64,000 bases of DNA from Corynebacterium meridianum (GTDB taxonomy: Bacteria; Actinomycetota; Actinomycetes; Mycobacteriales; Mycobacteriaceae), in NCBI RefSeq assembly GCF_016342265.1, contig NZ_JAEIOS010000011.1, positions 248,001 to 312,000 of the forward strand, read 5' to 3'. Position 1 is the first letter of the stretch. Every line of letters starts with the position of its first letter. The position numbers were made by a program, and so were the translations under genes. Positions 54,239 through 63,656 of the stretch are shown piece by piece. The notes beneath the pieces were generated by a model. That model saw only the letters and a list, made by a program, of their open reading frames with translations. It was not told the origin of the DNA and did not search any database.

Positions 54239-56212
54239 TCAGGCGTCGCCGCCCGGCGCCTCCGGTTCCACCGGAGATTCACCGAAGCCGATGGTCCGGA
54301 GCCAGGATTCGACCTGCACGACCACCCCGTCCGCGTCCAGACCGAGTTCCCGCAGAATCTCCCCACGGGAGGCGTGCTCGAGGAACCGTTCCGGGACGGC
54401 GAGACGCCGGAGCGGGGTATCGATCTCACTGGCGCCGAGCGCCTCGGAGATCAGGGATCCGATTCCTCCGTGGATTACCCCGTCCTCGAGCGTGACCACG
54501 AGATCGTGGTCGGCGGCCAGCGCTAGGATCGACGGCGCCACGGGGATCACCCACCTTGGGTCGACGACGGTCACGTCCACGCCACGCTCCCTCAGCTCGG
54601 TCGCCGCCGCGACCGCGGTGTGCGCCATCGCTCCCACGGAGACGATGAGAACGGAGGGCGCTGCGGGATCGTCGTTCTCGGCCGCGTTCGGATCCGCCTC
54701 CGGGTCGACGCAATCCGAGTAGACGAGAACATCCACCCCGTCACCGAGCGTGAATGCCGCCGTGAGCTCGTCGGGCAACGGGCCTTTCGGGAAGCGGACG
54801 ACGGTGGGACCGTCGTCGATGTCCGTGGCCTCGCGGAGCAGCTCCGACAACTGCCGACCGTCGCGGGGCGCGGCCACCCGGATGCCCGGGACGATGCCCG
54901 TGACCACCATGTCCCACACCCCGTTGTGGCTCGCTCCGTCCGAGCCGGTGACGCCCGCCCGGTCGAGCACCAGCGTGACGGGTAATCCGAGGAGTGCCAC
55001 ATCCATCAGCAGCTGGTCGAACGCCCGGTTGAGAAAGGTCGAGTAGACCGCCACCACCGGGTGCAGGCCCCCCAGCGCGAGACCGGCCGCAGAGGTCAGC
55101 GCGTGCTGTTCCGCGATACCTACATCGAAGAAACGGTCCGGATAGGCTTCCCCGAACCTGGCCAGGCCAGTGGGGCCCGCCATCGCCGCCGTGATCGCGA
55201 CGATGTCGTCCCTCTCCGCACCGATCTCGACGAGATCACGGGCGAACAACCCCGTCCAACCGGGGGCTGAGACACCCACCGCCAGCCCCGTCGCGGGGTC
55301 CATGACTCCGGTGGAGTGCATCAGGTCGGCGACGTTGTTCTCCGCGGGCGCGTAGCCGCGGCCCTTCTCGGTCACGCAGTGCACGATGATCGGTCCCTGG
55401 TGTTCCCGCGCGTAGCGGAAGGCATTCTCCAGGCTCTCCAGGTCGTGTCCGTCGACCGGACCGATGTACTTCATCCCCAGTTCGGGGAACATCTCGCTGG
55501 GGATTACCGAGTGCCTGACACTCTCCTTGACCGTGCGGAGCGCCTCGAACGTCCGTCGTCCAACCCACCCCATCGAATTCAGGGTGGTTTTCCCCTGTTC
55601 CATGACACGGTCGTAGAAGGGTTGCATCCTCAGCGAGGCGAGATTCTCGGCTAGCCCCCCGATGGTGGGCGAATAGCTGCGACCGTTGTCGTTGACGACG
55701 ATCACTACCCTGCGGTCGTACCCCGCCGCTATGTTGTTGAGGGCCTCCCAGCACATGCCGCCGGTGAGGGCGCCATCGCCCACCACCGCGACGACGGTGC
55801 GATCGGTCTGACCGGTGATCTCGAATGCCTTGGCCAGTCCGTCGGCGTAGCTCAGTGACGCCGACGCGTGGGATGACTCCGTCCAGTCGTGCTCGCTCTC
55901 GCTCCGGCTGGTGTAGCCCGACAGACCACCCTTCTGCCGCAGCGAGTCGAACCGGTCCGCACGCCCCGTGAGGATCTTGTGCACGTAGGACTGGTGGCTC
56001 GTGTCGAAGATCATCGGATCATCCGGGGAGTCGAACACCCGGTGCAGCGCGATGGTCAGTTCGATGACGCCGAGGTTGGGCCCGAGGTGTCCACCGGTTG
56101 CGGAGACCTTCTCCACGAGGAAGTCGCGAATCTCCACCACCAATCCCTCGAGCTCGAGATCACTGAGGGTGCGGAGGTCAGCGGGAGCGTGGATGCGGTT
56201 GAGGATCTCCAT
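54239..56212 (-). CDS. dxs: 1-deoxy-D-xylulose-5-phosphate synthase
   Basis: 657 aa transketolase-like, TPP dependent. N-terminal [22 protein letters not shown]-binding [16 protein letters not shown], then the Pyr domain with [18 protein letters not shown] and the C-terminal transketolase domain. First step of the MEP isoprenoid pathway (pyruvate plus glyceraldehyde 3-phosphate). Convergent with the RNase D-like gene. ATG 56212; AAAGG is 18 nt away, so initiation is unusual, and 351 bases separate it from the next upstream gene. Confidence 0.97.
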   Translation of the reverse strand: MEILNRIHAPADLRTLSDLELEGLVVEIRDFLVEKVSATGGHLGPNLGVIELTIALHRVFDSPDDPMIFDTSHQSYVHKILTGRADRFDSLRQKGGLSGYTSRSESEHDWTESSHASASLSYADGLAKAFEITGQTDRTVVAVVGDGALTGGMCWEALNNIAAGYDRRVVIVVNDNGRSYSPTIGGLAENLASLRMQPFYDRVMEQGKTTLNSMGWVGRRTFEALRTVKESVRHSVIPSEMFPELGMKYIGPVDGHDLESLENAFRYAREHQGPIIVHCVTEKGRGYAPAENNVADLMHSTGVMDPATGLAVGVSAPGWTGLFARDLVEIGAERDDIVAITAAMAGPTGLARFGEAYPDRFFDVGIAEQHALTSAAGLALGGLHPVVAVYSTFLNRAFDQLLMDVALLGLPVTLVLDRAGVTGSDGASHNGVWDMVVTGIVPGIRVAAPRDGRQLSELLREATDIDDGPTVVRFPKGPLPDELTAAFTLGDGVDVLVYSDCVDPEADPNAAENDDPAAPSVLIVSVGAMAHTAVAAATELRERGVDVTVVDPRWVIPVAPSILALAADHDLVVTLEDGVIHGGIGSLISEALGASEIDTPLRRLAVPERFLEHASRGEILRELGLDADGVVVQVESWLRTIGFGESPVEPEAPGGDA

Positions 56213-56563
56213 TGGCGTGAGTCAGACACCTTTTCTTTCATTGGGCTCGGTCGGTGGGTGGCCGGGAACCCGGGTCGGGCGTGCCGTCCGGCTGGGAACG
56301 GCGTGGTCGTGGGACAACTCGTTCGCACTCGAGTCACCGCCCCGCATCAGGGACACTGCGGTCCCCGCCGGTACCCGTGGCGTGGTCCGTCACCGACCCA
56401 CACCGTGGTAGCTGGGTCCGGCTGGACCGCAGCTGTCGGAATGCCGCGGGAAACCCGGGTGCGATTGTTCCGTCAATCCTACCCCGTGGGCGTCGGCAGC
56501 TGCCATCAGGGGACGGGGATTCCCCGCCTCGGAAATCGACGCGTCCGTCGATGAGTGGTCGCG
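56213..56563. other. Long leader/intergenic region upstream of dxs
   Basis: 351 bases, no gene. TAGGAT (minus strand, near 56481-56486) is a candidate -10, with no convincing -35; this would give a leader of about 260 nt. No TPP-riboswitch core was recognised. A CGGGGATTCCCCG palindrome lies at 56514-56527, near the end of the upstream methyltransferase gene. Confidence 0.4.
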
Positions 56564-57883
56564 TCAGCGGGCGTCCGGGACGAGCAGACCGAAGGCCTCC
56601 AGATGGTGGGTACCGGGGAACGCGCCGGCGACAGCCAGCCTGGACAGGTGGTATCCGCTCGAGTACCAGGCGGCGATGTCCCGGGCGAACGTGGCGGGAT
56701 CACAACCGACGTGGACCACAGCGGCGGGGTGCGCGGCGGCGATGGCTGACACGGTTTCCGTGCCCGCTCCGGTCCGCGGTGGATCGAGCACCACAGCCCG
56801 CGGTGCGGGCAGCTGTGGGACCTCCGCGGCGACCTCCCCCGTCCTGAACTCGACCGGCAGATCCGAGAGCGCGGCGCGACCGCATTCGGCCGCCATCCTC
56901 GACTGCTCGACGGATATGACGGAGGCATCGGCACCACCGGTGGTCTCCCGGAGAACGTCGAGCAGCGTGGGCGCGAACAGACCTGCACCGCCGTAGAGGT
57001 CCCACCCGACAGGTGCACCGGAGTCCGGGGATTCCGTGTCGGTGGCCTGGTCCAGCGCCTCCGTGAGCCATGACCGGACCGTCGCGGTGAACGTTTCGGG
57101 AGCTTTCTGGTGTGCCTGCCAGAAGGCGGTGGCCGGGAGGTGGTACGTGTGCCCACCGACCGCCTCCGTGCAGATGCCGCTCCCCTCAAGGGTGCGTCGG
57201 ATCGCCTCCGTTCTTCGTCCGCGCGCGGCGCGTCGCGATTCGACCACGTGCCGGTCACCGGTGGAGTCCACGGCGACGATGAGTTCGGCACCGGGGGTGA
57301 AACGCCCGGAACCGGGACCGACGATGCCGTCGAGCATGCCCGGCAGCGCCTGCATGCACGGGATTGAGATCAGGTCGTGACTACCGGCAATTCTGGTTCC
57401 GGCGTGACCGGTGGCGTCGACTCCGAGCCGGACGCGCGTGCGCCAACCGGTGACCGGTTGAAGGGGGATGCCAGCGACGGCCGGGAGATCGTCACCGGTG
57501 CCGATGTGCCCGATGCGGCGCAGTTGGTCGAGCAGCACCGCGCGTTTGAGTTCGTCCTCGGATGCGGGGTCGACATGACCGTAGTCGCAGCAGCCGGCGC
57601 CCCGTGCCGCGGCCGGGCAACGCTGTTCGACCCGGTGTTGTGACGACTGGACCACATCGATGATCCGCGCGGCGGTGAAACGCTTCTTCACCTTGATTAT
57701 CTCCACCCGCAGGACGTCCCCGGGTAACCCACCCCGGACGAACACGATGCGGCCGTCCTGCAGCTGTGCGATCCCCTCGCCACCGTGGGCCGGCCGGTCG
57801 ACGCTCACGGTGACGCGGTCACCGACTCCGACGGTGCTCTGACCCGCCTCGCGGGAACTGTCGGGGGAGTAGTTTTCGGTCAC
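56564..57883 (-). CDS. TrmA/RlmD-family 23S rRNA or tRNA uracil-5 methyltransferase with TRAM domain
   Basis: 439 aa. TRAM domain (about 20-80: GDRVTVSVDRPAHGGEGIAQ), Cys cluster C89, C98, C99 and a later Cys that can bind a 4Fe-4S cluster, SAM fold with WDLYGGAGLFAP, then LDPPRTGAG and the catalytic Cys in VHVGCDPATFARD. Methylates C5 of a uridine in rRNA or tRNA; the exact target cannot be read from sequence. GTG 57883 chosen (VTENYSPDS); the longer frame to 58027 overlaps DUF3159. Confidence 0.9.
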   Translation of the reverse strand: MTENYSPDSSREAGQSTVGVGDRVTVSVDRPAHGGEGIAQLQDGRIVFVRGGLPGDVLRVEIIKVKKRFTAARIIDVVQSSQHRVEQRCPAAARGAGCCDYGHVDPASEDELKRAVLLDQLRRIGHIGTGDDLPAVAGIPLQPVTGWRTRVRLGVDATGHAGTRIAGSHDLISIPCMQALPGMLDGIVGPGSGRFTPGAELIVAVDSTGDRHVVESRRAARGRRTEAIRRTLEGSGICTEAVGGHTYHLPATAFWQAHQKAPETFTATVRSWLTEALDQATDTESPDSGAPVGWDLYGGAGLFAPTLLDVLRETTGGADASVISVEQSRMAAECGRAALSDLPVEFRTGEVAAEVPQLPAPRAVVLDPPRTGAGTETVSAIAAAHPAAVVHVGCDPATFARDIAAWYSSGYHLSRLAVAGAFPGTHHLEAFGLLVPDAR

Positions 57884-57965
57884 TGTGGATCCAATCGGTT
57901 CGAGTCGGTTCAGGGGTTGGGAATGGGGAGGCGTCGGCCGGGGCCGGGACATCAGCCGGGCAGCG

Positions 57966-58679
57966 TCACCCGGGTTCGGAGGGCGCGGATTCCACGGAAT
58001 CTGCTGGTTCCGGCGATGCATCTTCAATGGCCTTCGAGGCGTGCCGGACCGCCCACACGGTCAGGAGCGCGGCGACACCGGTTAGCGGCCATCCCATGGC
58101 GATGCGGGCGAGAGCGAGTGCGTTCGTCGCATCGGCATCGTAGAGATTCCTCTGCACGAGGAATCTGGCGAGGAAAACCAGCGACCAGGCGATCGTCGCC
58201 CAGGCGTAGGCGCGTCGCGCACCGGGAACCATGCGCCAGGTCATGTCATGCCCGTTCACACCGCGCCAGGCGACGCCAACCATGGGCCAGCGAACCACGA
58301 CGGAGATTATGAAGACGACGGCGAAGATCAGCGACATCCAGATTCCGTAGAGGAAGTAGGCTTTCGCGTCGCCGGTGAACAGGGCGAAAGCGGCACCGAT
58401 GGCGACACCGAGGAGACCCGAGATCGCCGGTTGGAGATTCTCCCTCCGGGCGAGCCGCCAGACGAAGATCGCGATGGCGACCGTGAGTGAGGCGATCAGC
58501 GCCCACATCAACCCGAACCTGTTGTTGACCGGGATGAGGACGAGAATCGGGAGCGTCGATGAGACCAGTCCCCCGAGCCCGCCCATCTGCTCAAGTAGCG
58601 TCGGGGCCGCCGGTTCCACCGCTCCGGTCCCCTCCTCCCCCGTGTCCTGCGCCCCGGGGCGACGGTCGTCGAAGGACAC
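57966..58679 (-). CDS. DUF3159 membrane protein
   Basis: 237 aa with about six hydrophobic helices and polar termini. Family defined in actinobacteria near dut and sigA; distantly like intracellular-septation protein A. The GTG start (58677-58679) shares a base with the stop of the DUF3710 gene (TAGTG), so translation is coupled. Function unknown. Confidence 0.85.
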   Translation of the reverse strand: MSFDDRRPGAQDTGEEGTGAVEPAAPTLLEQMGGLGGLVSSTLPILVLIPVNNRFGLMWALIASLTVAIAIFVWRLARRENLQPAISGLLGVAIGAAFALFTGDAKAYFLYGIWMSLIFAVVFIISVVVRWPMVGVAWRGVNGHDMTWRMVPGARRAYAWATIAWSLVFLARFLVQRNLYDADATNALALARIAMGWPLTGVAALLTVWAVRHASKAIEDASPEPADSVESAPSEPG

Positions 58680-59680
58680 TAGCGCTCCGTCTTCCGGATC
58701 TGGTGCATCGCGGATGCCTCAGCTCCTCGATCCGGGTTCGGATCCACCACTGGCTGACGGGTGTCGGTGCCTGGACCGGCACCGGCACTCCGGTCGTCGG
58801 ACGCTGCGGCCTCCGCGGCCTGCTGCTGTGCGGCCTCCTCCGGTGTCGCGGTACGCGCACGGAGGTCGCGCGTGTCCATCTTCCCGGTCTCCTGCGCCTT
58901 CTTCAGGCGCTCCTGCATCGCCTGGGTGACCTGCTTTGCCAGTGCCTCCGGAAGCGCGACGGGGAGGGATTGTCCGGCGGGCATCGGCCCGTCACCGCGG
59001 TAGACGAAGGTCCGCGCCGTGACGTCCCGGCCCAACTGGGCCAGTTCATCGGCCGATCCGGAGGGTGCCGCGAGCGTCATTCGGAGCATCCACCGCGGAC
59101 CGTCGACACCGATGATCCGGATGGCTGCTTCGCCTGCGGCCCCGACGACCTCACGCCCCCACGGGCCGTGCTCGATGTGCACGGTGAGGCCGTCCCCGCG
59201 CATCCCCTCGGCGATCTCCTTCGTCGACTCCCGCCACTGACCGGCCGACCGGGGTGCCGCAAAAGCCACCGGGGTTATCCGCCCGTACGCCGTGATGATG
59301 TGCAGCATCCGCGGGCCGTTCGGCCCCATCTCCACCTGTACCTCGGAGCCCCGTGGCAGCGGAACCGCGAGCGACCCGAGGTTGAGCACGCCATCCGCGA
59401 AGTCGGAGAAATCGAACTGCCCGATGTCGACCGATCCGCCGTCGAATGGTCCGACATCACCGGCAACCGCATCATGGACGGGATCCGGGCCGTCGACCAC
59501 GGTGTTCCCCTGTTCCGGGGCTGCGACGCCGGCGGGTTCAAGGGCCTCGGGAGGTGCCTCGGCCGGTACCCCGTCATCTACTGACGACGAAGCCTCATCG
59601 GTCATGGGAGTGTGCCGGGAACCCTCAACCGGGTCATCGTCACGGTGTTCCTTTTTCTTTCCGAATCCGAATAGCGCCAT
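58679..59680 (-). CDS. DUF3710 family protein
   Basis: 333 aa, soluble. Acidic, low-complexity N-terminus (about 1-85), then a conserved core (NLGSLAVPLPRGSEVQVE, HIEHGPWGREVVG, DGPRWMLRMTLAAPSG) and a Gln/Ala-rich tail. Family is actinobacterial and always beside dut/DUF3159; no function known. ATG 59680 with AAGGAG about 12 nt upstream. Confidence 0.85.
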   Translation of the reverse strand: MALFGFGKKKEHRDDDPVEGSRHTPMTDEASSSVDDGVPAEAPPEALEPAGVAAPEQGNTVVDGPDPVHDAVAGDVGPFDGGSVDIGQFDFSDFADGVLNLGSLAVPLPRGSEVQVEMGPNGPRMLHIITAYGRITPVAFAAPRSAGQWRESTKEIAEGMRGDGLTVHIEHGPWGREVVGAAGEAAIRIIGVDGPRWMLRMTLAAPSGSADELAQLGRDVTARTFVYRGDGPMPAGQSLPVALPEALAKQVTQAMQERLKKAQETGKMDTRDLRARTATPEEAAQQQAAEAAASDDRSAGAGPGTDTRQPVVDPNPDRGAEASAMHQIRKTER

Positions 59681-59877
59681 GTGCCGTTCAGTCTCCTTCC
59701 CCGTGCCTCCTGAGTTCAGCTGCCTTGGGGCACGCCGGATCAGTCACGGTTTTAGTTGTCTTGTCGTCGTAGCCCGGGCCGGTCCACCTGGACATCACGC
59801 GACCGGTCTACGGTACCGACTCCATTATGCAGCCGACCGGACGGTCATCGTTGACCGGTGAAGCGGCCCGCAGTCCG

Positions 59878-60354
59878 CTAGCTGCCTCCGGAAGTATCAC
59901 CGACACCGGTGGAACCGTACCCGGAGGCACCCCGCACTGTTTCATCGAGTGCGTCTGTCTCCGTGAAGTCACAGAGTTCAACCCGTTGGATCAGCAGTTG
60001 CGCGATCCGGTCCCCGGGTTCGATCGTGATCACCTCACGCGGGTCGAGGTTGATCAGACAGACCTTGATCTCTCCCCTGTAGTCGGCGTCGATCGTTCCG
60101 GGAGTATTGACTATCGACAGTCCGCGGCGCAGAGCCAGTCCGCTCCTGGGGTGGATGAGTCCGACGTAGCCCAGCGGAAGGGCGAGAGCTAGCCCGGTAC
60201 CGACCAGGGCCCGTTCACCTGGTTCGATGACGGTTCGTTGCAGTGCGGCGAGGTCAACTCCCGCATCGCCACGGTGGGCGCGGCGCGGGCTGACGGCACC
60301 CGGGTCGAGCTTGCGGAAACGGATGGTCGGGACGGTGGGGGTCGTATCAGTCAC
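59878..60354 (-). CDS. dut: Deoxyuridine 5'-triphosphate nucleotidohydrolase
   Basis: 158 aa trimeric dUTPase. Motifs in order: 1 [11 protein letters not shown], 2 [13 protein letters not shown], 3 [13 protein letters not shown], 4 [12 protein letters not shown], 5 [10 protein letters not shown] (Tyr replaces the more usual Phe in motif 5). Hydrolyses dUTP to dUMP. GTG 60354 lies 7 nt after TAGTGT (60362-60367), so it is leaderless type. Divergent from DUF3093. Confidence 0.97.
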   Translation of the reverse strand: MTDTTPTVPTIRFRKLDPGAVSPRRAHRGDAGVDLAALQRTVIEPGERALVGTGLALALPLGYVGLIHPRSGLALRRGLSIVNTPGTIDADYRGEIKVCLINLDPREVITIEPGDRIAQLLIQRVELCDFTETDALDETVRGASGYGSTGVGDTSGGS

Positions 60355-60361
60355 CCACCCA

Positions 60362-60367
60362 ACACTA
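60362..60367 (-). promoter_or_regulatory. -10 box (TAGTGT) of dut, leaderless
   Basis: Minus-strand TAGTGT, 7 nt before the GTG of dut; no ribosome site. Confidence 0.5.
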
Positions 60368-60425
60368 CGCAACACACCACGGCACCACCCTCCCCACACC
60401 CGGACCGGCGCGGGTACGGGTGCAG

Positions 60426-60431
60426 TAGAAT
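60426..60431 (+). promoter_or_regulatory. -10 box (TAGAAT) of the DUF3093 gene, leaderless
   Basis: TAGAAT is 7 nt before GTG 60439. This supports GTG 60439 over the ATG at 60430, which is inside the hexamer. Confidence 0.55.
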
Positions 60432-60438
60432 GGCCCGC

Positions 60439-60942
60439 GTGAGTGAATCCGTATCGAACGCCACCAGGGTCGTCTACCGCGAGCGGCAGTGGGTACCGTG
60501 GTCGTGGTGGATCTTCGGTGCCCTGATCGTGGCACTCCTCACCGGACAGCTCGCCCACAACCGATCCGAGATCTGGTTGTGGGCCCCCGGGATCATTCTG
60601 ACGGGGACCGCGGTCTGGGTGCTGCTCTCACTCTCTGGGACCGTCATCTCGGTCGAACAGGACGAGGAGGGCGTGCGTTGGCTGCACGCAGGTGACGCGA
60701 TGCTGCCGGACGACGCGATTTCCCGGACGCTGGCCGTCCCGGCATCCGCGAAGCGGAACGCGATGGGGCGACAACTCGACCCGGCCGCCTTCGTGGTCTC
60801 CCACGGATGGGTACCGGAGATGGCCATGTTCGTTCTCGATGACCCGGAGGATCCGACCCCGTACTGGCTGATCGGATCCAAGGACCCGGAGGCGTTGATC
60901 GCCGCGTTCCTGCCGGAACGCCACGGCCACGACACCGACTGA
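60439..60942 (+). CDS. DUF3093 membrane protein
   Basis: 167 aa. Two adjacent membrane segments ([15 protein letters not shown] and [19 protein letters not shown]) followed by a cytoplasmic domain with [22 protein letters not shown] and [17 protein letters not shown]. Actinobacterial family always near dut; function unknown. Convergent with DUF4193 over a hairpin. Confidence 0.87.
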   Translation: MSESVSNATRVVYRERQWVPWSWWIFGALIVALLTGQLAHNRSEIWLWAPGIILTGTAVWVLLSLSGTVISVEQDEEGVRWLHAGDAMLPDDAISRTLAVPASAKRNAMGRQLDPAAFVVSHGWVPEMAMFVLDDPEDPTPYWLIGSKDPEALIAAFLPERHGHDTD

Positions 60943-60985
60943 ACCAATCCGACGTTCCCGGACCGCCGTCCCCACCAGACGGGAA

Positions 60986-61015
60986 GAGGACCCGGATGAT
61001 TGCATCCGGGCCCTC
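60986..61015. terminator. Hairpin between convergent DUF3093 and DUF4193 genes
   Basis: 13-nt arms (60986-60998 with 61003-61015) around a 4-base loop; no U-tract on either side. Confidence 0.6.
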
Positions 61016-61060
61016 GGGGCGGTGGACGGTTGCCCCACCGCGACGGTGACTGTCGGGAGG

Positions 61061-61354
61061 TCAGGCGCAGTCGAGGCAGATCTCGTCGCCGTTGTCCTCG
61101 ACGTGCGACAACCGGTTCTGGCGTTGCACGAGGAAACAACTCCCACACGTGAACTCATCAGCCCGGCGGGGTACCACCTGAATGTTGAGTTCCTCCCCGG
61201 AGAGATCCATGGCGGGCAGTTCGAAGGGCTCGACGATCTCTCCGTCATCGTCGAGGACGGTCTGCGCACTCTCGGAGGCCTTCAGCCCCTCGAGGGAATC
61301 CGTCTCAATGTCGTCATCGGGCCGCAGCCTCGGGGCGTCGTAATCGGTAGCCAT
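61061..61354 (-). CDS. DUF4193 zinc-ribbon-like small protein
   Basis: 97 aa from ATG 61354 with AAGGAG 8 nt upstream. Acidic, ends in a likely zinc ribbon (TCGSCFLVQRQNRLS then ICLDCA, two CxxC pairs). Abundant actinobacterial family, resembling RNA-polymerase-associated zinc proteins only in composition; function unknown. Has the best -35/-10 promoter on the minus strand of this region. Confidence 0.9.
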   Translation of the reverse strand: MATDYDAPRLRPDDDIETDSLEGLKASESAQTVLDDDGEIVEPFELPAMDLSGEELNIQVVPRRADEFTCGSCFLVQRQNRLSHVEDNGDEICLDCA

Positions 61355-61445
61355 GATGTCGGCTCCTTTTTGTCTCACAATGTGGTCGGGCGGGGCAGAT
61401 CGGGCAGCGGGACCTGACCCGCCATCGTATTGCATGTCGACGCGC

Positions 61446-61474
61446 ATATTAAGCCCTAAACCCGCCCTTGTCAT
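61446..61474 (-). promoter_or_regulatory. Promoter of the DUF4193 gene
   Basis: ATGACA (-35, 61469-61474), 17-nt spacer, TAATAT (-10, 61446-61451) on the minus strand. Leader about 85 nt. Confidence 0.65.
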
Positions 61475-61556
61475 ATTCACGTGTCCACACGAGGGTTTCA
61501 GCACGTCACGGGCACGGAAGCAGAGCCTCTACAGAACAACCGGGAGTACGGCTGTG

Positions 61557-62438
61557 TCATTCCACGCTGCGAACCGCGCCGATGATGCCGCATCGCTCGA
61601 GGAGAGCACCGAAGTCGTCAGCGACACCGCCCGCAGCGGCCCAGATCAGTTCCCCGTCCGCGGACCTTGAACCCAGTTCCGGCGCCTCGACCCGGGCACC
61701 CGATTCACGGGCGATCACGATTCCCGCGGCGAAGTCCCACCCGTTGAGCGCGTGCTCGTAGTAGGCGTCCACCCTGCCTGCGGCGAGTTGGCAGAGATCG
61801 AGCGCGGCACTGCCCGTCCGCCTGATGTCCCGTATGCGGGGCAGCATCCGGGTGAGCATCTCCGCCTGCCGCCCGCGGAGTCCGGAATCATAGGAGAAAC
61901 CGGTGGCGACGAGCGCGAGGTTCGTCTCCCTGACCCCTGTGCACCTGAGCCGGCGGGTCCGTCCGTCACCGTCGGTCACGTGAGCCCCGTGCCCCGCGGC
62001 CGCGGAGTAGAGCTCACCGGTCGCGGCATTCAGCACGACGCCCGCGGCGGGTATCCCGTCGACCGCCGCGGCAATCGACACCGCGTACATCGGTACGCCG
62101 TAGAGGAAGTTGACTGTGCCGTCGATGGGATCGACCACCCAGTCGACTGAGGTCGATGATTCTCTGTGGGCGCCCTCTTCACCGATGAGTCCGTCCCCCG
62201 GACGTTCCTCGGCGATGAGTGAGGTCACCAGTTCCTCGACGGCCCTGTCCACCACGGTGACCGGATCCACCTCCGAGGATTTGAATGTGACGGATGCACT
62301 GAGGTCGTCGATCCGGGCAAGCTCGTCGACGATGAGCCGGTGGGCCTGCCGTGCCCAGCCGACCGCGATGTCACGGAGCATCCGCGGATCCGTGCTCTGC
62401 TGTTCCTGTCCGTCTGCCGAAGCGTTGATGTGAGTCAT
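61557..62438 (-). CDS. suhB: Inositol monophosphatase family protein (SuhB-like)
   Basis: 293 aa. Metal-binding residues in EVDPVTVVDRAVE, GEEGAH, WVVDPIDGTVNFLYGVP and the C-terminal NGWDFAAG. Hydrolyses inositol or related phosphates; with phosphatidylinositol synthesis nearby it may supply inositol. ATG 62438 is 6 nt after CACAAT (62445-62450), leaderless type. Divergent from ppgK over 84 bases. Confidence 0.92.
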   Translation of the reverse strand: MTHINASADGQEQQSTDPRMLRDIAVGWARQAHRLIVDELARIDDLSASVTFKSSEVDPVTVVDRAVEELVTSLIAEERPGDGLIGEEGAHRESSTSVDWVVDPIDGTVNFLYGVPMYAVSIAAAVDGIPAAGVVLNAATGELYSAAAGHGAHVTDGDGRTRRLRCTGVRETNLALVATGFSYDSGLRGRQAEMLTRMLPRIRDIRRTGSAALDLCQLAAGRVDAYYEHALNGWDFAAGIVIARESGARVEAPELGSRSADGELIWAAAGGVADDFGALLERCGIIGAVRSVE

Positions 62439-62444
62439 GACCCC

Positions 62445-62450
62445 ATTGTG
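62445..62450 (-). promoter_or_regulatory. -10 box (CACAAT) of suhB, leaderless
   Basis: Minus strand, 6 nt before the suhB ATG. Confidence 0.45.
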
Positions 62451-62510
62451 CCGCTGTCTCCCCCCGGACGTCATGGTGGCGTAACCGGCGGGCGCAACCG
62501 GTCAGCTTTG

Positions 62511-62516
62511 TACAAT
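62511..62516 (+). promoter_or_regulatory. -10 box (TACAAT) of ppgK, leaderless
   Basis: TACAAT is 6 nt before the ppgK ATG at 62523, without a ribosome site. The divergent suhB and ppgK promoters lie within 75 bases. Confidence 0.55.
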
Positions 62517-62522
62517 GGGTCC

Positions 62523-63278
62523 ATGACGAACATCGGTTTTGGAATAGACGTCGGCGGGTCGGGCATCAAGGGCGCCCGGGTCAACCTGGACACCGGCGAG
62601 TTCATCGACGACCGGATCAAGATCCCCACGCCTCAACCTGCGACGCCCGGGGCCGTCGCAGCGACAGTGGAGGAGATCGTTCGTCTGGCGGACTGGGACG
62701 GCCCGGTCGGGATCACGCTTCCCTCCGTCATCAGGAATCAACGGGCCCTGACCGCCGCCAACATCGACCCGTCGTGGGTCGACACCGATGTCAACTCCCT
62801 CTTCCACGAGACCCTCGGGCACCGTCGCATCAGTGTCCTCAACGACGCGGACGCCGCGGGCCTGGCCGAGGTCTCCTTCGGTAACCCCGAGGCCCGGAGT
62901 GGTTCGGTGATCCTGTTGACCTTCGGCACCGGTATCGGCAGTGCCTTCCTGATGGACGGCGAACTGTTCCCCAACACCGAGCTCGGTCATCTGCTGGTCG
63001 ACGGAGTCGAGGCCGAGCATCTCGCGTCCTCCGCGGTGAAGGAACGGGAGGACCTCCGGTACGGGCAATGGGCCCGCGAGCGGGTCTCGCCGGTTCTCCG
63101 GGAGTTCGAGCGGCTGTTCTGGCCGTCGCTCTTCATCGTCGGTGGGGGCATTTCACGGAAGGCCCACAAATGGGTTCCGAAACTCGAGTGCTCGACCCGT
63201 GTGGTTCCCGCCGAGCTGCGTAACCGTGCCGGAATCGTCGGCGCAGCGATGGCCGTCGACCGCGACCTGACCCCGTAA
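62523..63278 (+). CDS. ppgK: Polyphosphate glucokinase (ROK family)
   Basis: 251 aa. ROK fold: GFGIDVGGSGIKGARV at the N-terminus, LNDADAAGLAEVSFG (catalytic Asp), LTFGTGIGSAF, ELGHLLVDG and GGGIS. The actinobacterial position next to sigA and the short length identify the polyphosphate/ATP-dependent glucokinase. Phosphorylates glucose using polyP. Replaces upstream frames that start inside suhB. Confidence 0.95.
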   Translation: MTNIGFGIDVGGSGIKGARVNLDTGEFIDDRIKIPTPQPATPGAVAATVEEIVRLADWDGPVGITLPSVIRNQRALTAANIDPSWVDTDVNSLFHETLGHRRISVLNDADAAGLAEVSFGNPEARSGSVILLTFGTGIGSAFLMDGELFPNTELGHLLVDGVEAEHLASSAVKEREDLRYGQWARERVSPVLREFERLFWPSLFIVGGGISRKAHKWVPKLECSTRVVPAELRNRAGIVGAAMAVDRDLTP

Positions 63279-63656
63279 CGGGCGGACTGACCCGAGGCGT
63301 ACCACGACGCGAAACCAGGCTTCGGACGGTGGGCACCCCGGGCACGGGTGTACCGTCGGCGACGTCGGCCTGACAGTTGATCTATACTGGCGAGTTGACC
63401 GTGAATTAACTTCGTCTCACTGTAACCATCGCACCCGATCAGAAAACCGGCTGAAGACCGGTGGTAGTACAGCCCACTGCTTCGGATGGGGCACAGTGAG
63501 CGCACCTGATTCACCCATGTGACCGGCGTCGGCGTTCGCGGAGCTCATCGTTCTGCGGCCACCGTCCGTTCCGGAGCTGAACTCCAGGTGGAGTCCGGCC
63601 CCGGACAATCATCCGGCACCGGACACAGAACACGATCTCAAGGCGAAAGGGCGCAC
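63279..63656. other. Promoter region of sigA
   Basis: 378 bases, no gene supported on either strand. Best promoter-like elements are TATACT at 63383-63388, and a TTGACC at 63395-63400 with CACTGT 17 nt later. A leader of about 230-270 nt would result. No terminator for ppgK was recognised. Confidence 0.45.
63383..63388 (+). promoter_or_regulatory. -10 candidate (TATACT) of sigA
   Basis: Perfect TATACT about 270 bases upstream of the sigA GTG; -35 weak. Confidence 0.4.

Noticed and set aside
56213..56563. TPP riboswitch upstream of dxs
   Set aside because: No conserved THI-box core found.
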